Positions 41,066-49,507 of a DNA stretch of 51,708 bases are shown here, in pieces (within the stretch, counting starts at the first letter, position 1; every line of letters begins with the position of its first letter). The DNA is taken from positions 1 to 51,708 of the forward strand of contig PWJC01000125.1 of assembly GCA_003560165.1 (NCBI GenBank), read 5' to 3'. This DNA comes from Bacteroidales bacterium. GTDB lineage: Bacteria; Bacteroidota; Bacteroidia; Bacteroidales; UBA7960. Under the pieces are notes generated by a model that was given only the letters and a program-made list of their open reading frames with translations, was not told the DNA's origin and made no database searches. The position numbers were made by a program, and so were the translations under genes.

Positions 41066-41479
41066 TTACCTCCACTCTTCCGGATCGGTAAAATAAGCCC
41101 CCAGGTTCACATCCCTTTCGGGCATTTCGAAGGTAAGGCTGTCTTCGCGGCTTACCTCGGTTTCGGTATCCATGTCTACCCAACGCAGGAACTCATAGGA
41201 TTCGTAAGGCCTTGCCACGATGGTGACCAGTTCGCCGCCCCGGTATTCGCCCGCTCCGTCCACTTCGCCCAAAACGGGAAACTGTACTTCGATATTCAAC
41301 TCATACCGTTCGACCATTACATCGGCCTCACCGGGATCTTCCCGGTCGGGCTGGGGCGGTCCGCAGAATACAAAACCGGCCATGGCCATAAGCCCGAAAA
41401 ACACACTGAACAACCTGCCACGTTGTGAAGGCAAAAGCACACTGAATGACATCATCTTTCTCATTTTTTGGTTACACAT
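41066..41479 (-). CDS. Exported small protein with one bacterial-repeat-like beta domain
   Basis: A 137-residue protein. A hydrophobic segment (about 23-39, LFSVFFGLMAMAGFVFCG) may be a signal peptide; the cysteine after it is not in a canonical lipobox, so lipidation is doubtful. Starts at M6, M9 or M10 are also possible. The C-terminal ~80 residues (GGELVTIVARPYESYEFLRW, then SLTFEMPERDVNLGAYF) fit the small repeat found in many surface proteins (InlB B-repeat / Flg_new type), where ARP..YEFLRW and MP..DV are the usual landmarks. Function unknown; surface or periplasm likely. Confidence 0.65.
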   Translation of the reverse strand: MCNQKMRKMMSFSVLLPSQRGRLFSVFFGLMAMAGFVFCGPPQPDREDPGEADVMVERYELNIEVQFPVLGEVDGAGEYRGGELVTIVARPYESYEFLRWVDMDTETEVSREDSLTFEMPERDVNLGAYFTDPEEWR

Positions 41480-41540
41480 GCTGGATCCTTACCTAAATTT
41501 AAGAATAAAGCGGGGTTTTTGCAAGGAACCTTCCCGGTAA

Positions 41541-41816
41541 TTACCATACACAAGCCTATATATTAAAATTATTGGACTCAGGAAGAATGTGCTGGGCGAT
41601 AATGGGACCATCACCCTCAGAGCCAGTGACGTATTCGACACCCGGCGGTTCCGGATGATGAATTACGGGGATAATTTTGTTGTCGACATGGAACGGCGGA
41701 GGCCCAGCCGCATGATCACAGTCGGGTTCACCTACCGCATCAACGAGTACGAACGCCGCAGACGCAACGACCGCGACGACATGGACGACGACGTGGATTT
41801 TGACGAATTCATGTAA
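41541..41816 (+). pseudogene. C-terminal remnant of a TonB-dependent outer-membrane receptor
   Basis: After a TAA at 41538-41540 the frame stays open for 91 codons and reads as the last strands of an outer-membrane beta-barrel: GLRKNVLGDNGTITLRASDV, then FDTRRF, and a final SRMITVGFTYRIN before an acidic tail (DDMDDDVDFDEFM). The pattern of K-n-L/l..G..T...S.sDvF..R and the final GF.Y is that of the PF14905-type barrel end. No start codon with a ribosome site, no plug domain and no upstream barrel remain; only GTG at 41589 could start. It is best read as the truncated end of a lost gene. Confidence 0.65.
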
Positions 41817-41848
41817 GGAGCATGAAGGCCGGCGGCACGGCAAAATAC

Positions 41849-43198
41849 TCAGATCAGCTGACGGGCAGCGATCTGCACCGGGTCCCATACCTGGGAAAAT
41901 GGAGGGGCATACGAAAGGTCGAGAAACACCAGATCGCGGGCCGTCATGCCCGAATGTATGGCAGCCACCACGGCATCGATGCGCTTGCCTGAGCCGGGCA
42001 TGCCAACGATCTGCCCCCCGAGCAGCCTGCCGCTGTCCTTTTCCGCAACAAGTTTTACGGTGATCTTTCCCGAACCGGGATAATAGGCAGCGGAAGTAAA
42101 GCTATCGACTACCGAGGTCTTGCATTCGATCCGGCGCTCCTTCGCCTGCCTTTCTGAAAAGCCGGTGCGGGCGACCTCCAATGAACGGAATTTGGTGATG
42201 GCCGTACCGAGAACACCGGCAAAGGCTTCGCTCCCCCCGTTGATGTTGATGCCGGCCACCATGCCGTGCTTGGCGGCGGTGGTTCCCAGGGGCATGTACA
42301 CCTTTTCACCGCTCAGCAGATGAACGGTTTCGGTGCAGTCGCCCGCCGCCCATATATGGGGAACCGAGGTCTGCAGGAGGTTGTTCACCCGGATGGCGCC
42401 ACCGGCGCCCAGTTCGATGCCGGCCTCTTTTGCCAGTTTTGAATTGGGCCGCATTCCAAGGCCAAGGATGAGCAGTTCGGCCCCGATGCTGCGTTTGGGC
42501 GTTGCAATGCCCCGCACACGGCCATGATCGTTCGCAGCAATGCCTTTGAGCTTTTCGCCGAAATACAGCTTCACCCCCTCCCCTGTCATATAGTCTGCAA
42601 TGATGCCGGCCATTTCCTCATCCATGGTGGTCATCAGCTGCGGCGCCATATCGATGAGGCTCACCCCGATGTTGCGGCCAATCAGGGCTTCGGCCATCTC
42701 CAGCCCGATATAGCCGCCGCCGGCCACCACCGCCGTGCCCGGGCTGTGGCGGTCGATATACTCCTCGATGTCTTTGCCCGATTGCAGCGAAGCCAGCGCA
42801 AAAACCCCGGGGGCCCGGCTTCCCTCCATATCGGGAATATAGGGGCTGGCCCCTGTGGCGATGAGCAGATCGGTATAGCTTTGCCAGAAACCCGTTCCGT
42901 TTCCCGGCTCGTTTACCCGTACCCGTTTCCCCCTGGCATCGATTGCGGTAACCTCATGGCCCAGATGCAGCCCGATGCGCTGTTTTTCGCGGAACACTTC
43001 GGGGCTGCGCACGATCAGCTGCTCTGCCTCATCGATTTTCCCTTCAATAACGTAGGGCAAACCGCAGGCGGCATAGGAAGCATGCCGGCCTTTTTCGAAC
43101 ACGATGATCTCCCGTTTGCTGTCGAGCCGCCTCAGTTTGGAGGCCGCCCCCATGCCGGCGGCATTCGCGCCGACAATAACCAATGCGCCCTTGCTCAT
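41849..43198 (-). CDS. CoA-disulfide reductase-like FAD/NAD(P)H oxidoreductase
   Basis: Flavoprotein that reduces CoA disulfide, or a related NADH oxidase/peroxidase, in the cytoplasm. The 449-residue protein has an FAD-binding start VIVGANAAGMGAASKLRR, the single redox cysteine C45 in SYAACGLPYVIEG, an NAD-binding VVAGGGYIGLEMAEAL, and the late GLGMRPNS and AAGDCTET motifs. No rhodanese domain is fused at the C-terminus, so it is the short form. It would protect thiols in an anaerobe meeting oxygen. Divergent from the zinc-ribbon gene. Confidence 0.85.
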   Translation of the reverse strand: MSKGALVIVGANAAGMGAASKLRRLDSKREIIVFEKGRHASYAACGLPYVIEGKIDEAEQLIVRSPEVFREKQRIGLHLGHEVTAIDARGKRVRVNEPGNGTGFWQSYTDLLIATGASPYIPDMEGSRAPGVFALASLQSGKDIEEYIDRHSPGTAVVAGGGYIGLEMAEALIGRNIGVSLIDMAPQLMTTMDEEMAGIIADYMTGEGVKLYFGEKLKGIAANDHGRVRGIATPKRSIGAELLILGLGMRPNSKLAKEAGIELGAGGAIRVNNLLQTSVPHIWAAGDCTETVHLLSGEKVYMPLGTTAAKHGMVAGININGGSEAFAGVLGTAITKFRSLEVARTGFSERQAKERRIECKTSVVDSFTSAAYYPGSGKITVKLVAEKDSGRLLGGQIVGMPGSGKRIDAVVAAIHSGMTARDLVFLDLSYAPPFSQVWDPVQIAARQLI

Positions 43199-43327
43199 GA
43201 TAACAACTGTTTACCAAGGCAGCTCCGTGCTGCCCGAACTGTAATGTACAAAAAAGAGCAACAACCCCCAACAAAACCCGGAAGCTTCCGGCCCGAGCCA
43301 AAAAAAATTAATGAAAACAGGAACATA

Positions 43328-43359
43328 TTTGGAGGCAACGTACCGATGATGTACTTTTG
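43328..43359 (+). promoter_or_regulatory. Promoter of the zinc-ribbon gene (TTTG-N20-TACTTTTG)
   Basis: TTTG (43328-43331) and TACTTTTG (43352-43359) with a 20-base spacer, 42 bases before the ATG at 43402. One of the best consensus promoters in the window. Confidence 0.65.
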
Positions 43360-43401
43360 TTCCGAACAACAGTGTATGTACATACGATACAAAACCCGGA
43401 T

Positions 43402-43638
43402 ATGGCCAGCTTTATCTGTCGCGAATGCAATCTTGTTTTTGAAAGCAAGGAAAAAATAAAGAAAGAATACCGCGATTACATTTTTGGCCCCTGCCAGAAA
43501 TATATTGCCCATTGCCCGCAATGCCAGGGCGAGTGTTCCGAGAAACCCCAGCCCAAGCCCGGCAAAGCGAACAAAGAATTGCCGGTGGAATGCGGCACGT
43601 CTTCCTGCCAGGGGCCCGCATGCAGCAGGTTTCAGTGA
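43402..43638 (+). CDS. Small cysteine-rich zinc-ribbon protein
   Basis: Start at 43402 (MASFICRECNLVFES) gives 78 residues. Cysteine pairs C6-x2-C9 (CREC), a single C27 in FGPCQKYI and CPQC further on form a probable zinc ribbon, and a last group (CGTSSCQGPAC) adds more cysteines. No family function is known to me; zinc-ribbon proteins of this type may bind nucleic acid or a protein partner. It has a strong promoter and is divergent from the CoA-disulfide reductase gene. The next gene on this strand starts 140 bases later. Confidence 0.7.
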   Translation: MASFICRECNLVFESKEKIKKEYRDYIFGPCQKYIAHCPQCQGECSEKPQPKPGKANKELPVECGTSSCQGPACSRFQ

Positions 43639-43778
43639 TTTCCTCCTTTGCCGCCGGATAACCGGCCCTGAGGCTTTCTGTTGCTTCGCAAACGCATCGT
43701 TCAGTGTACAGGCCGGGTAAAACGCAAACAACTGCGACTTTTTGTTTCCTTTGCCTATCGCTTATCCACGGCAAAACA

Positions 43779-44927
43779 ATGATGAAGCCAATACGTATCC
43801 TGATTATCCTGAACTACCTGTGCATACATTTCACCGCCACGGCAAATGAGCATGTCATGATCCACATCCCCTTCAACATAGAAATAGATCCGATGGAGCG
43901 CCTGCTTCTGGTGAATTTTGAAAATGACCCCGACACCTTGTATGTGGGCTTTGAACCCCAGGTCTTTGACGACCGGTTCAACGGGCAGGGACACCTGGTC
44001 ATTGGCTGGCGCAAGGATGGCCGTGTGGATGTGTATCACGAGGCGGGGCTCAAACCGGATCCCGCAAAATACGACATCGCCGGCAAAGGCCTTGCAAACA
44101 TGATTGAACGGGAAATGGTCCATGCTTACTTTGAGATCGATGACCGTGGCGTGCAGGCTCATTATCAATTCCTTGACATCCACGACCGAATGGTGCATAT
44201 CCGGATTGCCGAAAAGCATCCAGGAAAGCGAAAGCCTTTTGGTTTGCTGGCCCCCATGGGCGCTGCAGCTGAAAACCCTTCGGCCATGCCGCTGGTGTTT
44301 TTGCACGATTTCTATTTTGTGCGCAGGAAACATACCGATATAGAGGTATCCGTCAACGGACACGTCCACCGGGTGGATAAACTGCCCATACCGATGGATT
44401 TCAGGAGCATGACCTTTATCCGGTACAGCCCTGAACCCCTGATCGCAACCTTTAACCCGGCCTTTACCGGGACCATGCCCGCCCTGGAACTCCACAAAGG
44501 AAGCACCCGCCTGAAATACAAGGATCAGGACATCCTACTTGAATGGGAAGGGGGAAAAGCGTTCATAAAACAGATGCTGTTCAACAACGACACCCATCCT
44601 GTCGTAGTGCATTTTGACAGGCCGTTCCCTGTTCCTGATTTCCTGGACAAGGGTTTTCGCCAGAAGGGAAGCTTCTGCATCAGGGCACACCCGTCTACAG
44701 GCCGGATTTCGGGCCGCTACGCTGTCGAAAGGAACGATGGGCATATCAGCATCGTCATGATCCCGGACAAAGGATGGAAGCCACGGCCAAACAAACTGTC
44801 CCTGCGTTTTCTGTATACCGTGGCCCGGATGTTCAAACAATGGCCCAAAACCTATGAATGGACAGCCAAAATTGAAAAAGAAAACGAACACTTCAGGATG
44901 ACCTCTTCCTGGAAGAGGATCAAATGA
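43779..44927 (+). CDS. Exported protein of unknown function
   Basis: Start at 43779 (or 43782; MMKPIRILIILNYLC) gives 382 residues with a signal peptide ending about TATAN. The mature part is rich in beta strands and charged residues (NIEIDPMERLLLVNFE, RDVDVYHEAG-like, MPLVFLHDFYFVRRKH, ISGRYAVERNDGHISIVMIP). I recognise no catalytic motif. The alternation of strands and the MIPDKGWKPRPN segment recall lipocalin-like/AttH-type periplasmic proteins, but this is a weak guess. No operon partners; the next gene is convergent, 100 bases away. That gap (44928-45027) has an imperfect CCCGGGA/TCCGGG hairpin near 44987 that might end both transcripts. Confidence 0.6.
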   Translation: MMKPIRILIILNYLCIHFTATANEHVMIHIPFNIEIDPMERLLLVNFENDPDTLYVGFEPQVFDDRFNGQGHLVIGWRKDGRVDVYHEAGLKPDPAKYDIAGKGLANMIEREMVHAYFEIDDRGVQAHYQFLDIHDRMVHIRIAEKHPGKRKPFGLLAPMGAAAENPSAMPLVFLHDFYFVRRKHTDIEVSVNGHVHRVDKLPIPMDFRSMTFIRYSPEPLIATFNPAFTGTMPALELHKGSTRLKYKDQDILLEWEGGKAFIKQMLFNNDTHPVVVHFDRPFPVPDFLDKGFRQKGSFCIRAHPSTGRISGRYAVERNDGHISIVMIPDKGWKPRPNKLSLRFLYTVARMFKQWPKTYEWTAKIEKENEHFRMTSSWKRIK

Positions 44928-45027
44928 CCTGATCCGGGAAAGGCATCAGGGGGTGAGGGTTTGCGGCAGAAACCATCCGCAACAGAACCCGGGATCCTTC
45001 GGTTGGGCTCCGGGCCCGAAACTCCGC

Positions 45028-47418
45028 TTATGTCTTCAGCGTCTCCACAGGTGAACGGCGTGCAGCCGTGAAAACCTGATAAACAATGGTCAGCGAGGCA
45101 ATTCCCAGTGTAACAAGGGCCGACACCAGGAAAAAGCCGGGGGTAAGGCTGATCCGGTAAGCAAAGTTATCAAGCCACCGGTCTGCAATCAGCCATGCCA
45201 GGGGCCATGCGACAACAATGGCAATCACAACCCATTTGAGTACGACCCTGAAAAATACCGTCATGATCTGCAGCAGCGATGCACCCATGACTTTTCTCAG
45301 GCTCACCTCCCTGCTGCGCGATTGCACCATGTAGCTCGACAAACCGTACAAACCCAACAGGGCGAGGATGATCGCCACAAGCGAGGCATAAAGGATGATC
45401 TTAAAACTTCTTTCCTCAAAACGATATGAATGAGAAAAAACATCATCGAGCCAGATGCTGTTCATTCCGTAAGCCTGATCCGTTTGCATGAACACCTCTT
45501 CAATCCTTTCGCGGGCAGCCGGCAAATCGTGGCTGTTGACCTTTACCGAAATGATCCTGATCTCGTCGAAATACCGGTTAAAAACCAGGGCCCCGATGGG
45601 CTCGTGCAGGCTCTCGTAGTGGAAATCCTCAACCACGCCAATGATCTTGCCGTGATACTCCCATAACGACACATCCGCACCCACAGGATCTTCCAGGCCA
45701 AGCTGTCGCACCGTTTCCATGTTGACAACATACTCATAGTTGTCGGTCTGTATCCTTTCGTTGAGCCATCGGCCTTCGAGGAGGCGAATGTCATAGAAGT
45801 CGATAAAATCGTCGATCGTGGCAAAATACACGATGGGGATGGCCTCGCTGGGGTGTTGACCCCGCAGCCGAAAGAACTGCCCGCTCCCGCCAAGCCCCGG
45901 AACAGCCTGGGACGCGGTTACCGCCGATACTTCGGGGAGCAGCAGCAAATCGTTCTTCAGGGCCTGATACGACGTCTGAATACCGGGGGTCAGGCCCCTG
46001 AAAAGCAACACATGTTCCTTGTCGAATCCAAGATCGTCGTGTTTCATGAAACGGATCTGATCATTGACCACCCACAGGAAGGTGATGAGGAAAACCACGA
46101 TGACAAACTGCGAAACAACAAGGAAAATACGCAAAAAGGGGGTTTTTCGTCCCGTATGGAGCTGCCCCTTAAGAATATCGGCGGGCTGATGGCCTGCAAA
46201 ACTGATTGCCGGATAAAGACCGGCTATCAGCCCTGCAACCACCCCCAATGCGATCAGGGAAACAACAAAGGAAAAACCAAAAAAGTCGTAAAGGGCCAGG
46301 TCACGCTCCAGCAAATAGGAAAACGGAGGAAGGAAGAATTCGACCAGGATCAGCGACACCGCCAGGGCGATCAGGGCGATCAGCACCGATTCGCCAAGGA
46401 ACTGGAACACGATGTTTTTCTTTTGCGCCCCCGCCACTTTTCGTATGCCCGCCTCGATGATCCTTTTGTCCGAGCGGGCCGTGACCAGGTTGATGAAATT
46501 AAAAACGGCTATGGTGAGGATGAAAACGGCCAGGCCGGTCATGATGATGATGTTCTGGAAGTTTCCTTTGGGGTTCAGGTCGCTGTCGAGATGCTGGCCA
46601 AAATGAATGTCTTTCAGGTTTTGCAAATGGATGGATACCTGGTAGTGCTCGCCAACAACCTCCAACACCCTGCCGGTGGCAAAGCTTGTAATTTTTTCTT
46701 CCAGCGCAGCGTCGAGGGGGGCATTGAGCAGAAAATAGGTTGCGAAGAAATTTTGCAGCTGGTTTTGCTGTTCATCGGGGATGATCAGCAGCGGTGCCAA
46801 AACCTCAAATTGCAGGTGGGTATTGGTGGGCGGATCCTCCAAAACGGCGCCCACAACAAAGGGTCTTCTTTCGGTACTCAGCTGATCCTTTTCTGTGTCG
46901 ATCCATAAAACATCCATCTGCACCACTTGCCCGACGGCAGAACTGCCGGGAAACAGGTTTTCGGCAACAGTCCGGGTAAGCACCACATGCGACGGATTGT
47001 TGAGGGAGCTTGCGGGATCTCCTTCCAGTAAAGGGAAGCTGAACATTTCATGGAAACAGGAGTCCACATAAAAGATACGGATGTTTGTAAAGTGATTGTC
47101 ACCCAGCTCCAGGGTAGTGTTCCTGTGGAAAATCCTTGAAACGGATCCGATTTCGGGTATGCTTTCCGATAGGCCGGGGCCCGTCAAAGCAAGCGTATAG
47201 GGAATGGTGGCATCGAAATGCCCGTGAAACCTGGTGATGGTCCGGTACACCCGGGAGGCATTCTCGTGCATTTCTTCAAAACTGCGCTCGTGTTTCACAT
47301 AGAGGGTCAGGATGATGGTTGCAGCCATTGCCGATGCCAGTCCCAGCACATTGATAACGGACACAACAGGCTGCCGCTTCATGTTCCTGAAAGCAAGCAA
47401 GAGGTAGTTTTTTATCAT
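45028..47418 (-). CDS. FtsX/MacB-type ABC transporter permease
   Basis: A 796-residue inner-membrane permease of the large Bacteroidota type. It has a first helix (about 21-43), a MacB-like periplasmic core domain (about 50-280), three helices (about 285-430), a second periplasmic domain (about 450-650) and three last helices with SYMVQSRSREVSLRKVMGAS, the typical FtsX cytoplasmic sequence. So two FtsX domains are present. No ATP-binding subunit gene is next to it, so the partner is elsewhere or is shared. Likely exports an antimicrobial, lipoprotein or signal; the substrate is not known. Confidence 0.88.
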   Translation of the reverse strand: MIKNYLLLAFRNMKRQPVVSVINVLGLASAMAATIILTLYVKHERSFEEMHENASRVYRTITRFHGHFDATIPYTLALTGPGLSESIPEIGSVSRIFHRNTTLELGDNHFTNIRIFYVDSCFHEMFSFPLLEGDPASSLNNPSHVVLTRTVAENLFPGSSAVGQVVQMDVLWIDTEKDQLSTERRPFVVGAVLEDPPTNTHLQFEVLAPLLIIPDEQQNQLQNFFATYFLLNAPLDAALEEKITSFATGRVLEVVGEHYQVSIHLQNLKDIHFGQHLDSDLNPKGNFQNIIIMTGLAVFILTIAVFNFINLVTARSDKRIIEAGIRKVAGAQKKNIVFQFLGESVLIALIALAVSLILVEFFLPPFSYLLERDLALYDFFGFSFVVSLIALGVVAGLIAGLYPAISFAGHQPADILKGQLHTGRKTPFLRIFLVVSQFVIVVFLITFLWVVNDQIRFMKHDDLGFDKEHVLLFRGLTPGIQTSYQALKNDLLLLPEVSAVTASQAVPGLGGSGQFFRLRGQHPSEAIPIVYFATIDDFIDFYDIRLLEGRWLNERIQTDNYEYVVNMETVRQLGLEDPVGADVSLWEYHGKIIGVVEDFHYESLHEPIGALVFNRYFDEIRIISVKVNSHDLPAARERIEEVFMQTDQAYGMNSIWLDDVFSHSYRFEERSFKIILYASLVAIILALLGLYGLSSYMVQSRSREVSLRKVMGASLLQIMTVFFRVVLKWVVIAIVVAWPLAWLIADRWLDNFAYRISLTPGFFLVSALVTLGIASLTIVYQVFTAARRSPVETLKT

Positions 47419-47634
47419 TTCCGCTAAGATTATTATCCGAATTTCATATCAAAAAATACACCATACTTTTTATAAATATTATAGTCAATAGTTTACAAAA
47501 TAATACCTGAATTAAGCGTTTGTGGAAAATGTCCGTTACTGTTCACATATGTCCGTTTTCAGCCATAAGAGCCGGTTTTGGTCAGCGGAATGGGGACTCT
47601 GCCTGCTTAGGGTAATTTTTCACTATAAAGGTGC

Positions 47635-47665
47635 GAATGGCACAAAGGTTTTCTTTGTGCCATTC
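47635..47665. repeat. Perfect 13-base inverted repeat in an intergenic CTTTGTG repeat
   Basis: GAATGGCACAAAG and CTTTGTGCCATTC are separated by 5 bases. The right arm runs on into TTTGTATCCTCTGTGTCCTT and then GCAAAGAGGCTC-type sequence (to about 47740). On the minus strand it lies 130 bases after the methyltransferase gene stop and could act as its terminator, but no good T tract follows. The remaining part of this 378-base gap (47419-47796) shows no gene with family features. Confidence 0.6.
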
Positions 47666-47796
47666 TTTGTATCCTCTGTGTCCTTTGTGATTAATGACTT
47701 TTTTTCACCGCAAAGAGGCTCTCCGTGGAGCAGAGTGCTTTAGCAAACGGATGGGTTGTTCTCATTGCTCATCGTATGCTCCGTACCTGTTCACTG

Positions 47797-48738
47797 CTAT
47801 GTTTGTTTGAGCGCTTTTATTAACTGGCTGTCTCCAACCACCGCATAGGGAAACACGGTAAACCCGGCATCTTCAAGCCACGTTTTGTATTGCTCAAACG
47901 TCCAGGTACCGCCCGATTCGGTGTTTACCAGCATGTTGACGGCAAAAATGTCGGGTTCGGCACCGGTACCCCGGATAAAGTCGTTAATAATGATCATTGC
48001 TCCCTCCTTGAGCTTACCGGCCACGTCCCTGAACAATTTCCTGTTTTCCTTTTCTCCATAAATGTGACAGACATGGCCAAGGTAAGCCAGATCGAACGGA
48101 CCTTCGGGAAGCTTGTCGGTAAAATCCCCCTTCACCATGCTCACCGGAAGTTCCGGATCAAGTTCCGGCTTCATCATATCGATCACCTCCGGCAGGTCCA
48201 GTATGGTGACGGTTGCTCCCTTCCGGGCAAAAGCCCGGGCATTGGTGAGCGGCCCGCCACCGACATCGAGGACCTCAGCTTCCGCAGAAAGGCCTTGCAG
48301 GCAGTATTCAGCAATGGCTTCGGCATCTTCCCGGGCATAGTGGCTCATGGCCTCGATGAACTTTTTTTGCTCCTCATAACCCTCCTGTTTGGAAGCCGGT
48401 TTTCCGGTTCTGAGCACATCCGGCAATTCCAGCCACCTTGGCAAAAGGTTATAAGTATGCATAAATGAAGAGCCCAGATAAATCGGGCTTTCCTTATTAA
48501 ACAAAACAGCGTAACAATCCTGTGTGAGTTTTAACCGTTCGTTTTCATGCTCAAGATAACCCATTGAAACCAAAGCCTCAACAACAATCCACAATGCCCT
48601 TTTATTGGTCCCCGTGGCCACAGAAAGTTTGCTCAGCGTTAACGCCCTGTTTTTTAGTTGTTCAAATATTCCGGATTTAACTGCCGCTCCTATAATCAGT
48701 AATTCTTTGGGTAACTGTAGTGATTTTACATCAGGCAT
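47797..48738 (-). CDS. SAM-dependent O-methyltransferase (acetylserotonin O-methyltransferase-like)
   Basis: A 313-residue methyltransferase of the type-2 O-methyltransferase group: an N-terminal winged-helix dimerisation domain (about 10-85, TLSKLSVATGTNKRALWIVV), and a C-terminal Rossmann domain with motif I EVLDVGGGP at 155-163, VTILDLPEVI and MVKGDFTD. The acceptor is unknown; relatives methylate hydroxyls of aromatic or tetrapyrrole-like small molecules. It has a strong ribosome binding site and lies at the start of the AT-richer right-hand part of the window, so transfer is possible. Confidence 0.85.
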   Translation of the reverse strand: MPDVKSLQLPKELLIIGAAVKSGIFEQLKNRALTLSKLSVATGTNKRALWIVVEALVSMGYLEHENERLKLTQDCYAVLFNKESPIYLGSSFMHTYNLLPRWLELPDVLRTGKPASKQEGYEEQKKFIEAMSHYAREDAEAIAEYCLQGLSAEAEVLDVGGGPLTNARAFARKGATVTILDLPEVIDMMKPELDPELPVSMVKGDFTDKLPEGPFDLAYLGHVCHIYGEKENRKLFRDVAGKLKEGAMIIINDFIRGTGAEPDIFAVNMLVNTESGGTWTFEQYKTWLEDAGFTVFPYAVVGDSQLIKALKQT

Positions 48739-48743
48739 CCGGT

Positions 48744-48752
48744 CCCTCCTTT
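48744..48752 (-). promoter_or_regulatory. Strong Shine-Dalgarno site of the O-methyltransferase gene
   Basis: On the minus strand AAAGGAGGG, 5 bases before the ATG at 48738. Stronger than almost all other sites in this window. Confidence 0.55.
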
Positions 48753-48921
48753 CCGTTTGGATTGCTTTTTACTGTTCGATCACTACAATATACCAAATAA
48801 ACGCCAGACGGACATTGCCCCATCCATCAAGACAAATAAGCCTTATGTCGTACCTTCACGGCACCATCTGAGTGTTTAAATGGCTGGAAGAGGTGGTTGT
48901 TTCCAGCCAAACAAGCATGAA

Positions 48922-49182
48922 TCAGGAATAATGATACCGCATTGACAGAACCTGAACTTTGTTGTTAACAACTCTGTAGATCAGACGATGCGCTCTATTG
49001 ATTCTTCGGCTCCACCACCCGGATAAATCATGTTTTAATTCTACAGGCTTACCAATCCCACTGTAAGCATGCTTTTGAATATCGTTTAACAGATCAGTAA
49101 TTCGGGTCATTATCTTCTTTTGACCAGACTTCTTCCAAAACTCAATATCTTTCCTTGCCTGATCAAAAAAGACTACTTCCAT
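48922..49182 (-). CDS. yoeB: YoeB family toxin (mRNA endoribonuclease)
   Basis: YoeB cuts mRNA in the ribosomal A site. The 86-residue protein shows the family core GKPVELKHDLSGWWSRRI (residues 45-62) with the catalytic glutamate E48, then RAHRLIYR with R66, and ends RYHYS with H84 and Y85. All known catalytic residues are in place, so the toxin should be active. It overlaps the antitoxin gene by 10 bases and is translated after it, the usual order for this pair. Confidence 0.92.
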   Translation of the reverse strand: MEVVFFDQARKDIEFWKKSGQKKIMTRITDLLNDIQKHAYSGIGKPVELKHDLSGWWSRRINRAHRLIYRVVNNKVQVLSMRYHYS

Positions 49183-49424
49183 ATATCTTCAATATTCATT
49201 GCCACGCCTTTATCTGAGCCTTTCTCTATGTTAGCTATAGCATCCCTGAGCCGTTGGGCATTTGCAGCGCCTGAAAGTAAATATTCGGTTTCATCAAGAT
49301 TTGCCAGCGGTATTACAGCAAAGGCCTCATTTCGGCCTCGTTGTATAATTAGACGCTCCCTCTTGGCCAAGTCTAAATAATACTTCTGTTTATCCCTGAA
49401 TTCTGTTGCACTAATTGCTTTCAT
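49173..49424 (-). CDS. yefM: YefM/Phd family antitoxin
   Basis: Antitoxin and repressor of the pair with YoeB. Start at 49424 (MKAISATEFRDKQKYYLDLA) gives 83 residues; upstream in-frame starts would lie in the operator. The Phd/YefM fold is shown by SATEFRDKQKYYLDLAKRE, then LIIQRGRNEAFAVIPL, with a C-terminal helix that wraps the toxin. The start is 12 bases downstream of the TGTACA operator. Autoregulation by the antitoxin-toxin complex is expected. Confidence 0.9.
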   Translation of the reverse strand: MKAISATEFRDKQKYYLDLAKRERLIIQRGRNEAFAVIPLANLDETEYLLSGAANAQRLRDAIANIEKGSDKGVAMNIEDIWK

Positions 49425-49433
49425 AATTGTATA

Positions 49434-49469
49434 AATGTACATTTAAGCGTACATATATAAACAAATTTA
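49434..49469 (-). promoter_or_regulatory. yefM-yoeB operator and promoter (TGTACA repeats, TAAATTTG)
   Basis: On the minus strand TAAATTTG (49462-49469) matches TAnnTTTG. Downstream of it are two half-matching sites centred 12 bases apart: a perfect TGTACA at 49436-49441 and CGTACA (plus strand) at 49448-49453; together they give ATGTAC-N8-GTACAT. TGTACA is the core of the E. coli YefM operator, known from that system. Binding would cover the transcription start and repress the pair. Confidence 0.6.
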
Positions 49470-49507
49470 ATGAATCTACCAATAATGCTTTGAGAAGTAA
49501 TGAATAT

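Noticed and set aside
40899-41183. 94-residue minus-strand frame overlapping the 41.1-41.5 kb gene end
   Set aside because: Composition of a shadow frame; the overlapping gene has a signal peptide and known repeat domain.
47522-47743. 73-residue plus-strand frame in the 47.4-47.8 kb gap
   Set aside because: It runs through the CTTTGTG repeat and hairpin; no ribosome site.
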